Source: Nosocomiicoccus ampullae (GTDB lineage: Bacteria > Bacillota > Bacilli > Staphylococcales > Salinicoccaceae). From it: a stretch of DNA of 64,000 bases. A model generated the notes under the pieces. The model was not told the DNA's origin. It worked only from the letters and a program-made list of their open reading frames with translations, and did no database searches. Within the stretch, counting starts at the first letter, position 1. Each line of letters opens with the position of its first letter. Of the stretch, positions 8,279 through 15,729 are shown in pieces. The stretch is from NCBI RefSeq assembly GCF_019357495.1, contig NZ_CP079110.1:310001-374000 (forward strand), given 5' to 3'. Made by a program: the position numbers and the translations under genes.

Positions 8279-9026
8279 AGGATATTTAATCGATTTAGAC
8301 GGTACGATGTTTAACGGTGATGAACGTATTGATGGGGCTGCGGATTTTATTCATCGTTTAAATAAGTCAAATACACCGTATATGTTTGTAACGAATAGTG
8401 GTGCGAGAACACCAGAAGAAACGTTAGAAAAATTTAATTCGCACGGTATTAAAACGTATGTTGAAAATATATATACTGCAGCACTTGCAGCGGTAGATTA
8501 TGTAAAAGAAAATACAAATGGTAAAGTGTTCGCGATTGGTTCGGAGTCATTTATCGAAACGTTAAAAGAAAATGATATTCTTGTACAAGAAGACGATGTC
8601 GATGCTGTACTATTTTCTTACGACACAAATATTAACTACGATAAATACGTGACAGCAGTGCGCAACGTGAATAATGGAGCTGAACTTATTTTAACCAACC
8701 CGGATAAAGTCATACGTCATAAAAATGATTTCATTCCAGGAAACGGATCACTTGCAGCAGTCATTGTGAATGCGACAGATGTGACACCAAAAGTTGTTGG
8801 GAAACCGAATAGTTATATTTTACAAAAAGCATTAGAGAAAATGGGTGTCAGTAAAGAAAATGTTGCAATGGTTGGAGATAATTATGACACAGATATTATG
8901 ACGGGTATTCAAGGTGGTATCGATACGATTCACGTGAATACAGGTGTGCATCGTACAGAAGATGTAAAAGAAAAAGAGATACCACCGACACATACAGTTG
9001 AAAATTTATCGGAGTGGGAAATTTAA
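8271..9026 (+). CDS. NagD/YutF-type HAD-IIA phosphatase
   Basis: This is a 251-residue HAD-superfamily hydrolase. Motif I DLDGT is near residue 8, the SNAG-like TNSG near residue 44 is motif II, the C2 cap fits subclass IIA, and GDNYDTDIMTG near residue 203 is motif IV. Relatives dephosphorylate nucleotides or small phosphate metabolites; the substrate here is unknown. ATG 8271 with AGGTGAT five bases upstream is preferred to the GTG at 8262, which is inside that site. It overlaps DUF86 by 8 bp and is followed closely by bioY. Confidence 0.88.
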   Translation: MYKGYLIDLDGTMFNGDERIDGAADFIHRLNKSNTPYMFVTNSGARTPEETLEKFNSHGIKTYVENIYTAALAAVDYVKENTNGKVFAIGSESFIETLKENDILVQEDDVDAVLFSYDTNINYDKYVTAVRNVNNGAELILTNPDKVIRHKNDFIPGNGSLAAVIVNATDVTPKVVGKPNSYILQKALEKMGVSKENVAMVGDNYDTDIMTGIQGGIDTIHVNTGVHRTEDVKEKEIPPTHTVENLSEWEI

Positions 9027-9051
9027 ACTTAATGAGGGGAAAGAGAAATTA

Positions 9052-9594
9052 ATGAAAACAAAAGAACTTGTATTTTGTGCGGTATTTGTCGCACTCGTTG
9101 CGATTAGTTCAATGATTACAATACCGATTGGACCTGTGCCAATCACACTTCAAACACCGATGGTCATTTTAACAGGCGCACTTTTAGGACGTCGACTTGG
9201 CGTTATTACGATGGTCGTTTATTTAGTCGCTGGACTCATCGGTGCACCAGTATTTGCAGGTGGTAGTGGCGGTATAGGATCACTGACGTCACCAAGTTTT
9301 GGATTTATATTAGGTTTTATACCACTTGCATATTTCTCAGGGCTTGGTAATAGTGGAGGAAAAAATACATTTACTGCGATACTAATAACGTTATTTGGAA
9401 TGGTGGTTCTATTTACAATTGGATTCTTATACTTCTATTTCATTATGAATGTTGTATTAGAGTCACCAACAGGACTTGCTGAATCGATTATGGTTACAGT
9501 CGCGCCATTCATTATAAAAGATTTAATTGTGACAGTCGTTGTAGTGCTTTTTTCACATACACTCGTTAGACGCGGCATCACACCACAAACTTAA
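9052..9594 (+). CDS. bioY: BioY family biotin transporter substrate-binding protein
   Basis: This is a 180-residue membrane protein with six hydrophobic segments and BioY signatures (GPVPITLQTPMVILTGALLG, PVFAGGSGGIGSLTSPSFGFILGF). BioY is the S-component that captures biotin, working alone or with the EcfAAT module; no ECF ATPase genes are in the window. ATG 9052 is preceded by GAGGGGA. It lies 25 bp after the HAD phosphatase gene, likely in the same operon, and ends at a strong terminator. I see no BirA operator in front of it, so biotin control is not evident. Confidence 0.93.
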   Translation: MKTKELVFCAVFVALVAISSMITIPIGPVPITLQTPMVILTGALLGRRLGVITMVVYLVAGLIGAPVFAGGSGGIGSLTSPSFGFILGFIPLAYFSGLGNSGGKNTFTAILITLFGMVVLFTIGFLYFYFIMNVVLESPTGLAESIMVTVAPFIIKDLIVTVVVVLFSHTLVRRGITPQT

Positions 9595-9600
9595 AAGTAA

Positions 9601-9634
9601 AACACTTCCTCACTTGAGTGAGGAAGTGTTTTTT
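9601..9634. terminator. Bidirectional intrinsic terminator
   Basis: Arms of 14 bp, AACACTTCCTCACT (9601-9614) and AGTGAGGAAGTGTT (9617-9630), enclose a two-base gap and are followed by T6. It serves bioY and the convergent yuzD. Confidence 0.9.
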
Positions 9635-9638
9635 AGTA

Positions 9639-9953
9639 TTATTGAACACCGTTTTTCTCAAACCATTTTGTAAGTGGCTTAAGTTGAACATATCCGTCTT
9701 GAATGACTTCGTCATTTATTGTGACGAGTGGGTAGAATAACTCGTTGTTGTTAATTTGTTCGATGAGTTCTTCGTCATAGTCTGAGAAGTTTTCATCGTG
9801 ATCGATGTCTATATAGTTTACGGAAATATCCGCTTCTGGATATTTTTTCTTAAACAATACTTTTAGCCAATCGTAAGTTTCTTCAGAACTTGGTGCGTTT
9901 ACACAACTTGCACAGATTACTTCACGGCCGTAGACATTTACAGTGTAACTCAT
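9639..9953 (-). CDS. yuzD: YuzD family (DUF1462) thioredoxin-fold protein
   Basis: This is a 104-residue protein starting MSYTVNVYGREVICASCV, with a CxxC at C14 and C17 in a thioredoxin-like layout, and the conserved C-terminal block YPLVTINDEVIQDGYVQLKPL. YuzD proteins are small putative redox or metal-handling proteins of unknown role, kept next to the NifU-type gene in Bacilli. ATG 9953 has AGGAGG. It is divergent from the Nfu gene with a gap of about 95 bp that includes TATAAT at 10000. Confidence 0.85.
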   Translation of the reverse strand: MSYTVNVYGREVICASCVNAPSSEETYDWLKVLFKKKYPEADISVNYIDIDHDENFSDYDEELIEQINNNELFYPLVTINDEVIQDGYVQLKPLTKWFEKNGVQ

Positions 9954-10049
9954 TTATATATCCTCCTATGTACCGATAGATTTCTATTCTGTTTTCTATT
10001 ATAATATATTTACAGGGTTATTTCTCTATAAATGTTTGGAGTGATATAT

Positions 10050-10292
10050 ATGACAACAACAAAAGATACAATGTACGAACAAGTCGATGCAGTTTTAGAT
10101 AAATTACGTCCTTTCCTATTAAGAGACGGAGGAGACGTGGAGTTAGTAGACGTTGAAGATGGTGTAGTTATGCTACGTTTACTTGGTGCATGCGGTAGTT
10201 GCCCAAGTTCAACGATTACACTTAAAGCAGGTATCGAACGTGCATTACTTGAAGAAGTACCAGGATTTGTTGAAATCGAACAAGTATTCTAA
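10050..10292 (+). CDS. NifU C-terminal-domain Fe-S scaffold protein (Nfu/YutI type)
   Basis: This is an 80-residue protein with the Nfu domain: [20 protein letters not shown], then GACGSCPSS with the cluster-binding CxxC at C48 and C51. Nfu proteins carry and transfer 4Fe-4S clusters. ATG 10050 with GGAGTGAT just upstream is chosen over ATG 10032, which precedes the ribosome site. Neighbours (YuzB, SufA-like, type II NADH dehydrogenase) fit Fe-S and redox biology. Confidence 0.92.
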   Translation: MTTTKDTMYEQVDAVLDKLRPFLLRDGGDVELVDVEDGVVMLRLLGACGSCPSSTITLKAGIERALLEEVPGFVEIEQVF

Positions 10293-10322
10293 AACTAGGG
10301 ATTAAATTCTCTAGTTTTTATT
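10291..10322 (+). terminator. Probable intrinsic terminator after the Nfu gene
   Basis: AAAACTAGGGA (10291-10301) pairs with TCTCTAGTTTT (10308-10318) with one G-T wobble, followed by a T-rich run. The stop codon lies inside the first arm. It is weaker than the other terminators in the window. Confidence 0.6.
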
Positions 10323-10337
10323 TTTATGGTGATGATT

Positions 10338-10601
10338 ATGAAGCTAGTAGAATTTTGTCAATCAAATATAGAAAAAACGTCTAAAGGTACGTTTAATCAT
10401 TTAATGGATAATTCTGACGTTGATGTTATGGATTATGAGTGTACAAATGATTGCGGTGTATGCAGTCGTACGGCGTTTTGTATTGTAGAAGGAAAACGTA
10501 TTGCTGCAAAAACGGACGAACAATTACTCGCTCGGGTCTTAGAAGAACTACAAAAAGATGATGAACCAGATATTTTCGATTATATTAAAGATTCGTTATA
10601 A
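10338..10601 (+). CDS. yuzB: YuzB family (DUF1450) protein
   Basis: This is an 87-residue Cys-rich protein: MKLVEFCQSN at the start, then CTNDCGVCSRTAFC with cysteines at 35, 39, 42 and 48, matching the YuzB/DUF1450 pattern. Function is unknown; the clustered cysteines suggest metal or Fe-S binding (inference). Three in-frame ATGs occur at 10326-10338. The third is used because the family starts there and GGTGATGA lies just upstream. It sits between Nfu and SufA-like genes. Confidence 0.8.
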   Translation: MKLVEFCQSNIEKTSKGTFNHLMDNSDVDVMDYECTNDCGVCSRTAFCIVEGKRIAAKTDEQLLARVLEELQKDDEPDIFDYIKDSL

Positions 10602-10634
10602 TATAGATATTAGAATTAAATGAGGTGACATTTT

Positions 10635-10994
10635 ATGAGTCAAGTGGTGTTAACAAAAGCTGCAGCTGATCAAGTCGCAACAATGCTAGAAGAAAACGAC
10701 ATGGCTGACGGATATTTACGTTTTAAAGTAGAAGGTGGCGGTTGTACTGGTTTAACGTACGGTATGGCTGCTGAAGAAGAGAAACAAGAAAATGATCTCG
10801 TCTTTACGCATCACGGTGTCAATGTACTAGTCGATAAATACGACATCGGTGTGATAGACGGTACAACGATTGACTTTAAGGAGTCATTACTCGGTGGAGG
10901 ATTTACAATTGATAACCCACTCGCAAGTGTTGCATGTGGATGTGGTGCATCGTTTAGAACAAAAACAAATAAAGGCACACCAGAACAATGTTAA
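10635..10994 (+). CDS. A-type Fe-S cluster carrier (HesB/IscA/SufA family)
   Basis: This 119-residue protein has the three conserved A-type cysteines: C37 in VEGGGCTGL, and C101 and C103 in SVACGCGASF. An extra Cys is the last residue (C119). A-type proteins accept and deliver Fe-S clusters. The start has GAGGTGA. The nearby Nfu and YuzB genes support the role. A hairpin terminator follows. Confidence 0.92.
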   Translation: MSQVVLTKAAADQVATMLEENDMADGYLRFKVEGGGCTGLTYGMAAEEEKQENDLVFTHHGVNVLVDKYDIGVIDGTTIDFKESLLGGGFTIDNPLASVACGCGASFRTKTNKGTPEQC

Positions 10995-11009
10995 ATTAAC
11001 TGTAAACGC

Positions 11010-11038
11010 TTGAAATATATGTCTGAAAACGCTAATAT
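11010..11038 (+). promoter_or_regulatory. Possible ndh promoter with a cre-like box
   Basis: TTGAAA (11010-11015), 17 bases and TAATAT (11033-11038) make a candidate promoter. TGTAAACGCTTGAA (11001-11014) overlaps the -35 box and resembles a CcpA cre site with two deviations from the 15-base consensus. The -10 box lies in the 5' arm of the hairpin at 11027-11060, so the two readings compete. Tentative. Confidence 0.3.
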
Positions 11039-11063
11039 TATGTTATATATATTAGCGTTTTTT
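11027..11063 (+). terminator. Intrinsic terminator after the A-type Fe-S carrier gene
   Basis: AAACGCTAATAT (11027-11038) pairs with ATATTAGCGTTT (11049-11060), loop of 10, followed by T5. It ends about 27 bases before the start of ndh. Confidence 0.8.
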
Positions 11064-11089
11064 ACTATTAAATTTTAGGAGTTGTAGTA

Positions 11090-12301
11090 ATGAGTTTCGA
11101 AAGAAAGAAAATCGTTATCCTCGGTGGAGGATATGCTGGACTTAGCACATTAGTAGGTCTTCAAAAAGAGTTAGGTTTATCAGAAGCAGATATTACATTA
11201 ATCAACAAGAATGAGTATCACTATGAGTCAACGTGGTTACATGAAACTGCAGCAGGTACAATTAACTGGGAAGACGGTGTATACCCAATTCAAAAAGTTG
11301 TTGACAACATGAAAACAAATTTTGTCGTTGCTGAAGTTACAAACGTCGATAAAGACAAACAAGTTGTAGAAACGACAAAAGGTAATGTGGAATACGATAT
11401 TTTAGTAGTAGCATTAGGATTTGAATCAGAAACATTTGGTATTGACGGAATGGCTGATTATGCTGAATCTATTACTAACCCACAAACAGCACTTAAAGCA
11501 CGTGCACTTGTTGAAAAGAACTTTAACAACTACTTAGAATCTGGAGACAAAAATGACCTTGCAATCGTTGTTGGGGGTGCAGGTTTCACAGGTATCGAGT
11601 ACCTTGGTGAGCTTGTAGAATCAGTTCCAGTTCTATGTGAAAACTTAGGAATTGACTATAACGATGTAAGTATTACATGTGTTGAAGCAATGCCTTCTAT
11701 GTTACCAATGTTCAGTGAAGAACTTAGTGGATATGCTAAAAAGTTCTTAGAAGATCGTGGCGTTAAATTCTTACTCGGCACACCAATCATTGCTGCAAAC
11801 GAGGAAGGATTCGTTGTTAAAGTAGACGATAAAGAAGAAACAATTAAAGCAAACAATAGAATTTGGACAGCTGGTGTACGTGGAAGCAGCTTAATGGAAG
11901 AAAACTTTGATGGTGTTAAACGTGGTAGAATTATTGTAAACGACGACTTAACAATTGAAGGTTATGACAACATCTACGCAATTGGTGACGTTTCAGCTGT
12001 AATGAACGGTACAGGTTCAGATGCGCGTCCTTACCCAACTACAGCTCAAATTGCAATGCAACTTGGTGAACATACAGCAGACACTATCGCTTCAAAATTA
12101 CGTGGTAATAAAGTTGAACCATTCGTATATGACGACAAAGGAACTGTTTGTTCATTAGGTTCTAACGATGGTATTGGTGTTGTATATGGCAAAGAAATCA
12201 AAGGTAAATCAGCTGCATTTATGAAGAAAGTTATTGATACACGTGCAGTAGCTAAAATTGGTGGACCAGTTCTTGGATTCACTAAAGGTAAATTCCTGTA
12301 A
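11090..12301 (+). CDS. ndh: Type II NADH:quinone oxidoreductase
   Basis: This is a 403-residue FAD-dependent dehydrogenase. The N-terminal FAD-binding GxGxxG is [11 protein letters not shown] (about residues 10-20), the second NADH-binding Rossmann motif is [16 protein letters not shown] (about 160), and the FAD-contacting [10 protein letters not shown] is near 290. It passes electrons from NADH to menaquinone without pumping protons, at the inner face of the membrane. ATG 11090 has TTAGGAG upstream. It ends at a strong terminator before yuiB. Confidence 0.93.
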   Translation: MSFERKKIVILGGGYAGLSTLVGLQKELGLSEADITLINKNEYHYESTWLHETAAGTINWEDGVYPIQKVVDNMKTNFVVAEVTNVDKDKQVVETTKGNVEYDILVVALGFESETFGIDGMADYAESITNPQTALKARALVEKNFNNYLESGDKNDLAIVVGGAGFTGIEYLGELVESVPVLCENLGIDYNDVSITCVEAMPSMLPMFSEELSGYAKKFLEDRGVKFLLGTPIIAANEEGFVVKVDDKEETIKANNRIWTAGVRGSSLMEENFDGVKRGRIIVNDDLTIEGYDNIYAIGDVSAVMNGTGSDARPYPTTAQIAMQLGEHTADTIASKLRGNKVEPFVYDDKGTVCSLGSNDGIGVVYGKEIKGKSAAFMKKVIDTRAVAKIGGPVLGFTKGKFL

Positions 12302-12312
12302 GAAAATTTTAC

Positions 12313-12345
12313 GCATGAGTATAGATACTATACTCATGCTTTTTT
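12313..12345 (+). terminator. Intrinsic terminator after ndh
   Basis: GCATGAGTATAG (12313-12324) and CTATACTCATGC (12328-12339) are perfect 12-bp arms with a 3-base loop, then T6. Confidence 0.88.
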
Positions 12346-12360
12346 AATAGAGGTGTCACT

Positions 12361-12678
12361 TTGAATATTATTCAAGTATTTATATCTATCATTTTATACT
12401 TCGTATTATTCTTTGGAATTAGTTTTATTTTAAATATGATTTTAAAAATGACATGGATTATGGCATTTGTTTATCCAGTCATTGTCATTTTAATTATCGA
12501 TAGAATTGATACGATTGATTACATAAGATCACCAGGTACAGCGTTTAGTGAAGCGATAGACAATATAGTTCATGTTCAATTTTTTGACGTCGTTATATTA
12601 GCGAGTGGTTTTATCGGTATTATTTTAGCAGGTCTAACGATACGTTATTTACGTAAATTAGGTTATCAAATGTTTTAG
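12361..12678 (+). CDS. yuiB: YuiB family membrane protein
   Basis: This is a 105-residue protein with three hydrophobic segments (about 5-30, 35-50 and 75-95) and the hydrophilic block DRIDTIDYIRSPGTAF. It resembles YuiB, which lies beside NADH dehydrogenase in Bacilli. Function is unknown. It starts with TTG 12361 and has AGAGGTG upstream. The stop is 11 bp before pepA, whose ribosome site overlaps the end of this gene. Confidence 0.75.
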   Translation: MNIIQVFISIILYFVLFFGISFILNMILKMTWIMAFVYPVIVILIIDRIDTIDYIRSPGTAFSEAIDNIVHVQFFDVVILASGFIGIILAGLTIRYLRKLGYQMF

Positions 12679-12689
12679 GAGTGGATTGT

Positions 12690-14156
12690 GTGATTTTTGA
12701 TTTCAAAAGTAATTTAAATGACAGCAACAGTGCAATTGTTATAGGCGTTACTGAAGACTTTAAAGAAAATAAAAACTTTGAAGAACTTGATGCATTATTT
12801 AACGGTAAACTTGAAGCGGCAGTAGAAGCTGGTATTATTCAAACAAAATTAAATAAAGTCGAATCTTCAAGTGCAGTACTTCAAACGAGTTTAAGAAAAG
12901 TGTATGCTGTTGGACTTGGAAACTCTAAAGATTTAACAGAACTAAAACTTCAAGAAGCACTCGGTACAGTATTTCAAACACTTAAAAAAGATAAAGTTGA
13001 AGATGCATGCATTCATATTGATTCTTTTAGTACAGAAGAGTCATTTTTAAAAGCCATTGGTTTAATGGGAGAAATTAGTTTATATAATCAAGTGAACTAT
13101 AAAAAAGACGTCGAGCCATATGAACTCACAATTCTTTTCAATAAAGAAGTAGATGAATCCAAAGTATTAGAAGGTAAACTTGCGGGTGAAGCAATTAACT
13201 TTAGTCGTGATTTAAGCGAAACACCACCAAACTTACTTTATCCTGAAACGTTTGTTGAGTTAATTGAAAAAGAATTTTCTAATAAAGAAAATGTTAAGAT
13301 TTCAGTAAAAGATGATAAAACACTAAAAGAAGAAGGGTATGGACTCATTCATTCAGTCGGTGACGGTTCAGAAAGAAAACCAAGACTTGTTACGATTGAA
13401 TATAAAAATAGTAACAAAGCACCAGTAGCTTTAGTCGGTAAAGGTATAACGTATGACTCAGGTGGATATTCATTAAAACCACGTACGGGTATGGTATCTA
13501 TGAAGTACGACATGAGTGGTGCAGCAAATGTACTCGGTATGCTAAAGACGCTTGTTGATCAAAAGAAAGAAGTCAACGTTGTCGCAGTATTAGCGCTTGC
13601 TGAAAATATGGTGAAAGGTAATGCCAACCGACCAGATGACGTTGTCATTGCGAAAAATGGACTCAGTGTGGAAATCTCTAACACAGATGCTGAAGGACGC
13701 CTCGTATTAGGTGATGCAGTTACTGAAGCAGTGACGCACGAACCAGCAATTATTATGGATTTTGCAACATTAACAGGTGCAGTAATTGGTGCTTTAGGTG
13801 AATCACGTACAGGTATATTTACAAACCAAAGCGAAGAGTATTTAAAAGATGTTTTAAAATCATCAAAAAAAGTTGGAGAAAAGCTATGGCACTTACCAAT
13901 GGATGAGTCAGATGAAGCAGCAGTAAAAGATACACCAATTGCTGATATTTTAAATAGTAACTTACGTCCATTTGGTGGTGCATCGTTTGCGGCAGCATTC
14001 ATCAACCAGTTTACAGAAGGATATCCTTGGTTACACTTTGACATTGCTGGAACGTCACAATTTACAAAAAATAATCCATACGGTCCAAAGGCAGCAAGTG
14101 GTGTTATGATTCGCACAGTCGTCGATTATATTTTAGAAGGTTCAATGTATGACTAA
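12690..14156 (+). CDS. pepA: Leucyl aminopeptidase (M17, PepA family)
   Basis: This is a 488-residue cytosolic aminopeptidase that releases N-terminal residues using two metal ions. The C-terminal catalytic domain shows GKGITYDSGGYSLKP with its catalytic Lys and Asp, the M17 signature NTDAEGRLVLGDA, and FGGASFAAAF near the end. The N-terminal macro-like domain is less conserved. GTG 12690 is preferred: AGGAG at 12677-12681 is eight bases upstream, whereas the GTG at 12681 overlaps it. The 3' end overlaps the thioesterase gene by 8 bp. Confidence 0.92.
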   Translation: MIFDFKSNLNDSNSAIVIGVTEDFKENKNFEELDALFNGKLEAAVEAGIIQTKLNKVESSSAVLQTSLRKVYAVGLGNSKDLTELKLQEALGTVFQTLKKDKVEDACIHIDSFSTEESFLKAIGLMGEISLYNQVNYKKDVEPYELTILFNKEVDESKVLEGKLAGEAINFSRDLSETPPNLLYPETFVELIEKEFSNKENVKISVKDDKTLKEEGYGLIHSVGDGSERKPRLVTIEYKNSNKAPVALVGKGITYDSGGYSLKPRTGMVSMKYDMSGAANVLGMLKTLVDQKKEVNVVAVLALAENMVKGNANRPDDVVIAKNGLSVEISNTDAEGRLVLGDAVTEAVTHEPAIIMDFATLTGAVIGALGESRTGIFTNQSEEYLKDVLKSSKKVGEKLWHLPMDESDEAAVKDTPIADILNSNLRPFGGASFAAAFINQFTEGYPWLHFDIAGTSQFTKNNPYGPKAASGVMIRTVVDYILEGSMYD

Positions 14157-14514
14157 TTTACTCGAAACTTTTAATATCGAGATTGTACAATTAAATAAAG
14201 AACAAGTAGTCATAGCAGTTGATGTCACAGAAGATATGAAGCAACCATTTGGTGTGATACATGGTGGGATGAACGCGGTACTCATTGAGACAGCGATATC
14301 ACTTGGCGGTATTGAAAATATTGAAGACGGTCACGCAACAGGCGTTGAAATCAACGTCAATCACATTCGTCCAGTATCAACAGGTCGACTTATAACAACT
14401 GCGACACCTGTTCATATTGGGATGAACACACAAATATGGACCGCAGAGATAGAAAATAATGATGGCAAAACAACTGCAGTCGGTAGAATGACGTTAATGA
14501 ACGTTAAAAATTAA
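14149..14514 (+). CDS. Hotdog-fold acyl-CoA thioesterase (PaaI/YuxO-like)
   Basis: This 121-residue hotdog protein has the PaaI-type motif PFGVIHGGMNAVLIETAIS, with H38-G39-G40 and the probable catalytic Glu47. Its layout resembles YuxO/MenI proteins, which hydrolyse 1,4-dihydroxy-2-naphthoyl-CoA in menaquinone synthesis. That role would suit the type II NADH dehydrogenase upstream, but other acyl-CoA substrates are possible. ATG 14149 overlaps the pepA end, so translation is probably coupled. Confidence 0.82.
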   Translation: MTNLLETFNIEIVQLNKEQVVIAVDVTEDMKQPFGVIHGGMNAVLIETAISLGGIENIEDGHATGVEINVNHIRPVSTGRLITTATPVHIGMNTQIWTAEIENNDGKTTAVGRMTLMNVKN

Positions 14515-14524
14515 AGATACGAAA

Positions 14525-14561
14525 AAACCTGCTTTAGAATTTTCTAAAGCAGGTCTTTTTT
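14525..14561. terminator. Bidirectional intrinsic terminator
   Basis: ACCTGCTTTAGAA (14527-14539) and TTCTAAAGCAGGT (14542-14554) form a perfect stem with T runs on both strands. It separates the pepA operon from the convergent mnh operon. Confidence 0.9.
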
Positions 14562-14976
14562 ACTCATCGAGCTCTTGTTCTTTTTTACGTGCTTCGATTT
14601 TACGTTTGTCTTCTTCTGTAAGTTCTTCATATCCAAGCTCATCTCGTCGTAATTCGTTCAATATCGTTAATCGATACGGTTCAACGTCTGAGTGGAATGC
14701 ACTTCTAGCAAGCATATGCGCGCCTGTTGGTGCAATGATATAAATAAAGACAAGTGCAAGTATTAATGTAATTTCAAATTGGTTTTCAAAGTACCAAAAG
14801 TAAATGAAAACTGCGAGTAAGACAAGTGATACCCCAAGAGTTGAACTTTTACTCGCTGCATGTAGACGTGAGTACATGTCTGGAAGTCTTAATATACCGA
14901 TACCTGCAACGATAGAAAAGAACACTCCAAATAGTACGAGTATAGTTACAATACTAGTCATCAGGATCGCGATCAT
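14560..14976 (-). CDS. mnhG: Mnh/Mrp Na+/H+ antiporter subunit G
   Basis: This 138-residue subunit has three membrane segments and the MnhG core GIGILRLPDMYSRLHAASKSSTLG, IAPTGAHMLARSA, followed by a charged C-terminal tail. It is the last gene of the mnhABCDEFG operon, whose products form one multisubunit Na+/H+ antiporter for pH and salt tolerance. ATG 14976 overlaps mnhF by 23 bp and has GGGTGAT upstream; an internal ATG at 14961 lacks a ribosome site. The operon ends at the bidirectional terminator just downstream. Confidence 0.93.
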   Translation of the reverse strand: MIAILMTSIVTILVLFGVFFSIVAGIGILRLPDMYSRLHAASKSSTLGVSLVLLAVFIYFWYFENQFEITLILALVFIYIIAPTGAHMLARSAFHSDVEPYRLTILNELRRDELGYEELTEEDKRKIEARKKEQELDE

Positions 14977-15253
14977 GATCTATCACCCATCCTTTTTCTA
15001 AGAACTTCGCCATAGCGACAGTACCGACAGCACCAAGCATACCGATAATCATAATCACTACAATTAAGTATGGTGTGTCGAGTAATACTGAGAAAATACC
15101 AATCGTTCCCATTAACATTACACCAAACGCGTCTAATGCGACGATTTTATCGTGTAACGTTGGACCTTTAATAATTCGGTACGAAGCGATACCAAGCGCG
15201 ACTGCCATTCCGATAATTGCGATTATAAATATGATTTGTAAAAATGATGTCAT
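14954..15253 (-). CDS. mnhF: Mnh/Mrp Na+/H+ antiporter subunit F
   Basis: This is a 99-residue protein with three membrane segments and the MrpF pattern YRIIKGPTLHDKIVALDAFGVMLMGTIG. ATG 15253 overlaps the mnhE stop by 4 bp (ATGA), indicating translational coupling. It ends in an acidic tail, DHDRDPDD. Structural studies of Mrp complexes place F in the small-subunit bundle with B, C and G. Confidence 0.93.
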   Translation of the reverse strand: MTSFLQIIFIIAIIGMAVALGIASYRIIKGPTLHDKIVALDAFGVMLMGTIGIFSVLLDTPYLIVVIMIIGMLGAVGTVAMAKFLEKGWVIDHDRDPDD

Positions 15254-15729
15254 GGTCTACCAACCTCTTTTATGAGACGTTCAAAAGAGTTTTTAATCGA
15301 TGCAATTTCATCATCAGCATCGACTAAGTTTACTCCGTGAATGTATAACGTTCTAAAGTCATCACTAATCGCAACTACAACTGTTCCAGGTGTTAACGTA
15401 ATTAAAGATGAAAGCAATACGACTTCCCATTCTTTTTGTAAATCACAAGGATACGCATAGAACCCTGGGTGAACATCAATTTTAGGTTGTAAAACAATTT
15501 TTACAACTTCGATGTTCGCGACGAGTAATTCATAAATAAATACGAAGAATAATTTAATAACTCTCCATACACGAATGAGGTAAAAAGTACCAGGTAAGAA
15601 GTTTCTTAATATCGAAATAGCAATTAGCCCCATTAAATATCCCATGATGAGAGTACTTAATGTAAAGCTATTGTTCATAAATGCCCATAGGAATGCGAGT
15701 AAAAAATTCAATAAGACTTGTACTGCCAA
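15250..15729 (-). CDS. mnhE: Mnh/Mrp Na+/H+ antiporter subunit E
   Basis: This is a 159-residue protein with two N-terminal membrane helices followed by a cytoplasmic domain containing LLSSLITLTPGTVVVAISDD and LYIHGVN, typical of MrpE. It abuts mnhD without a gap (mnhD stop at 15730) and overlaps mnhF by 4 bp. It is needed for assembly of the antiporter complex by family knowledge. Confidence 0.92.
   Translation of the reverse strand: MAVQVLLNFLLAFLWAFMNNSFTLSTLIMGYLMGLIAISILRNFLPGTFYLIRVWRVIKLFFVFIYELLVANIEVVKIVLQPKIDVHPGFYAYPCDLQKEWEVVLLSSLITLTPGTVVVAISDDFRTLYIHGVNLVDADDEIASIKNSFERLIKEVGRP

Noticed and set aside
7850-9026. Toxin-antitoxin module involving the HepT-like gene
   Set aside because: No MNT nucleotidyltransferase partner is present, the HEPN His is missing, and the position is a conserved housekeeping locus.
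13559-14116. Long antisense open frame (185 codons) within pepA
   Set aside because: It is fully antisense to the conserved catalytic domain of pepA and has no ribosome site or family features.
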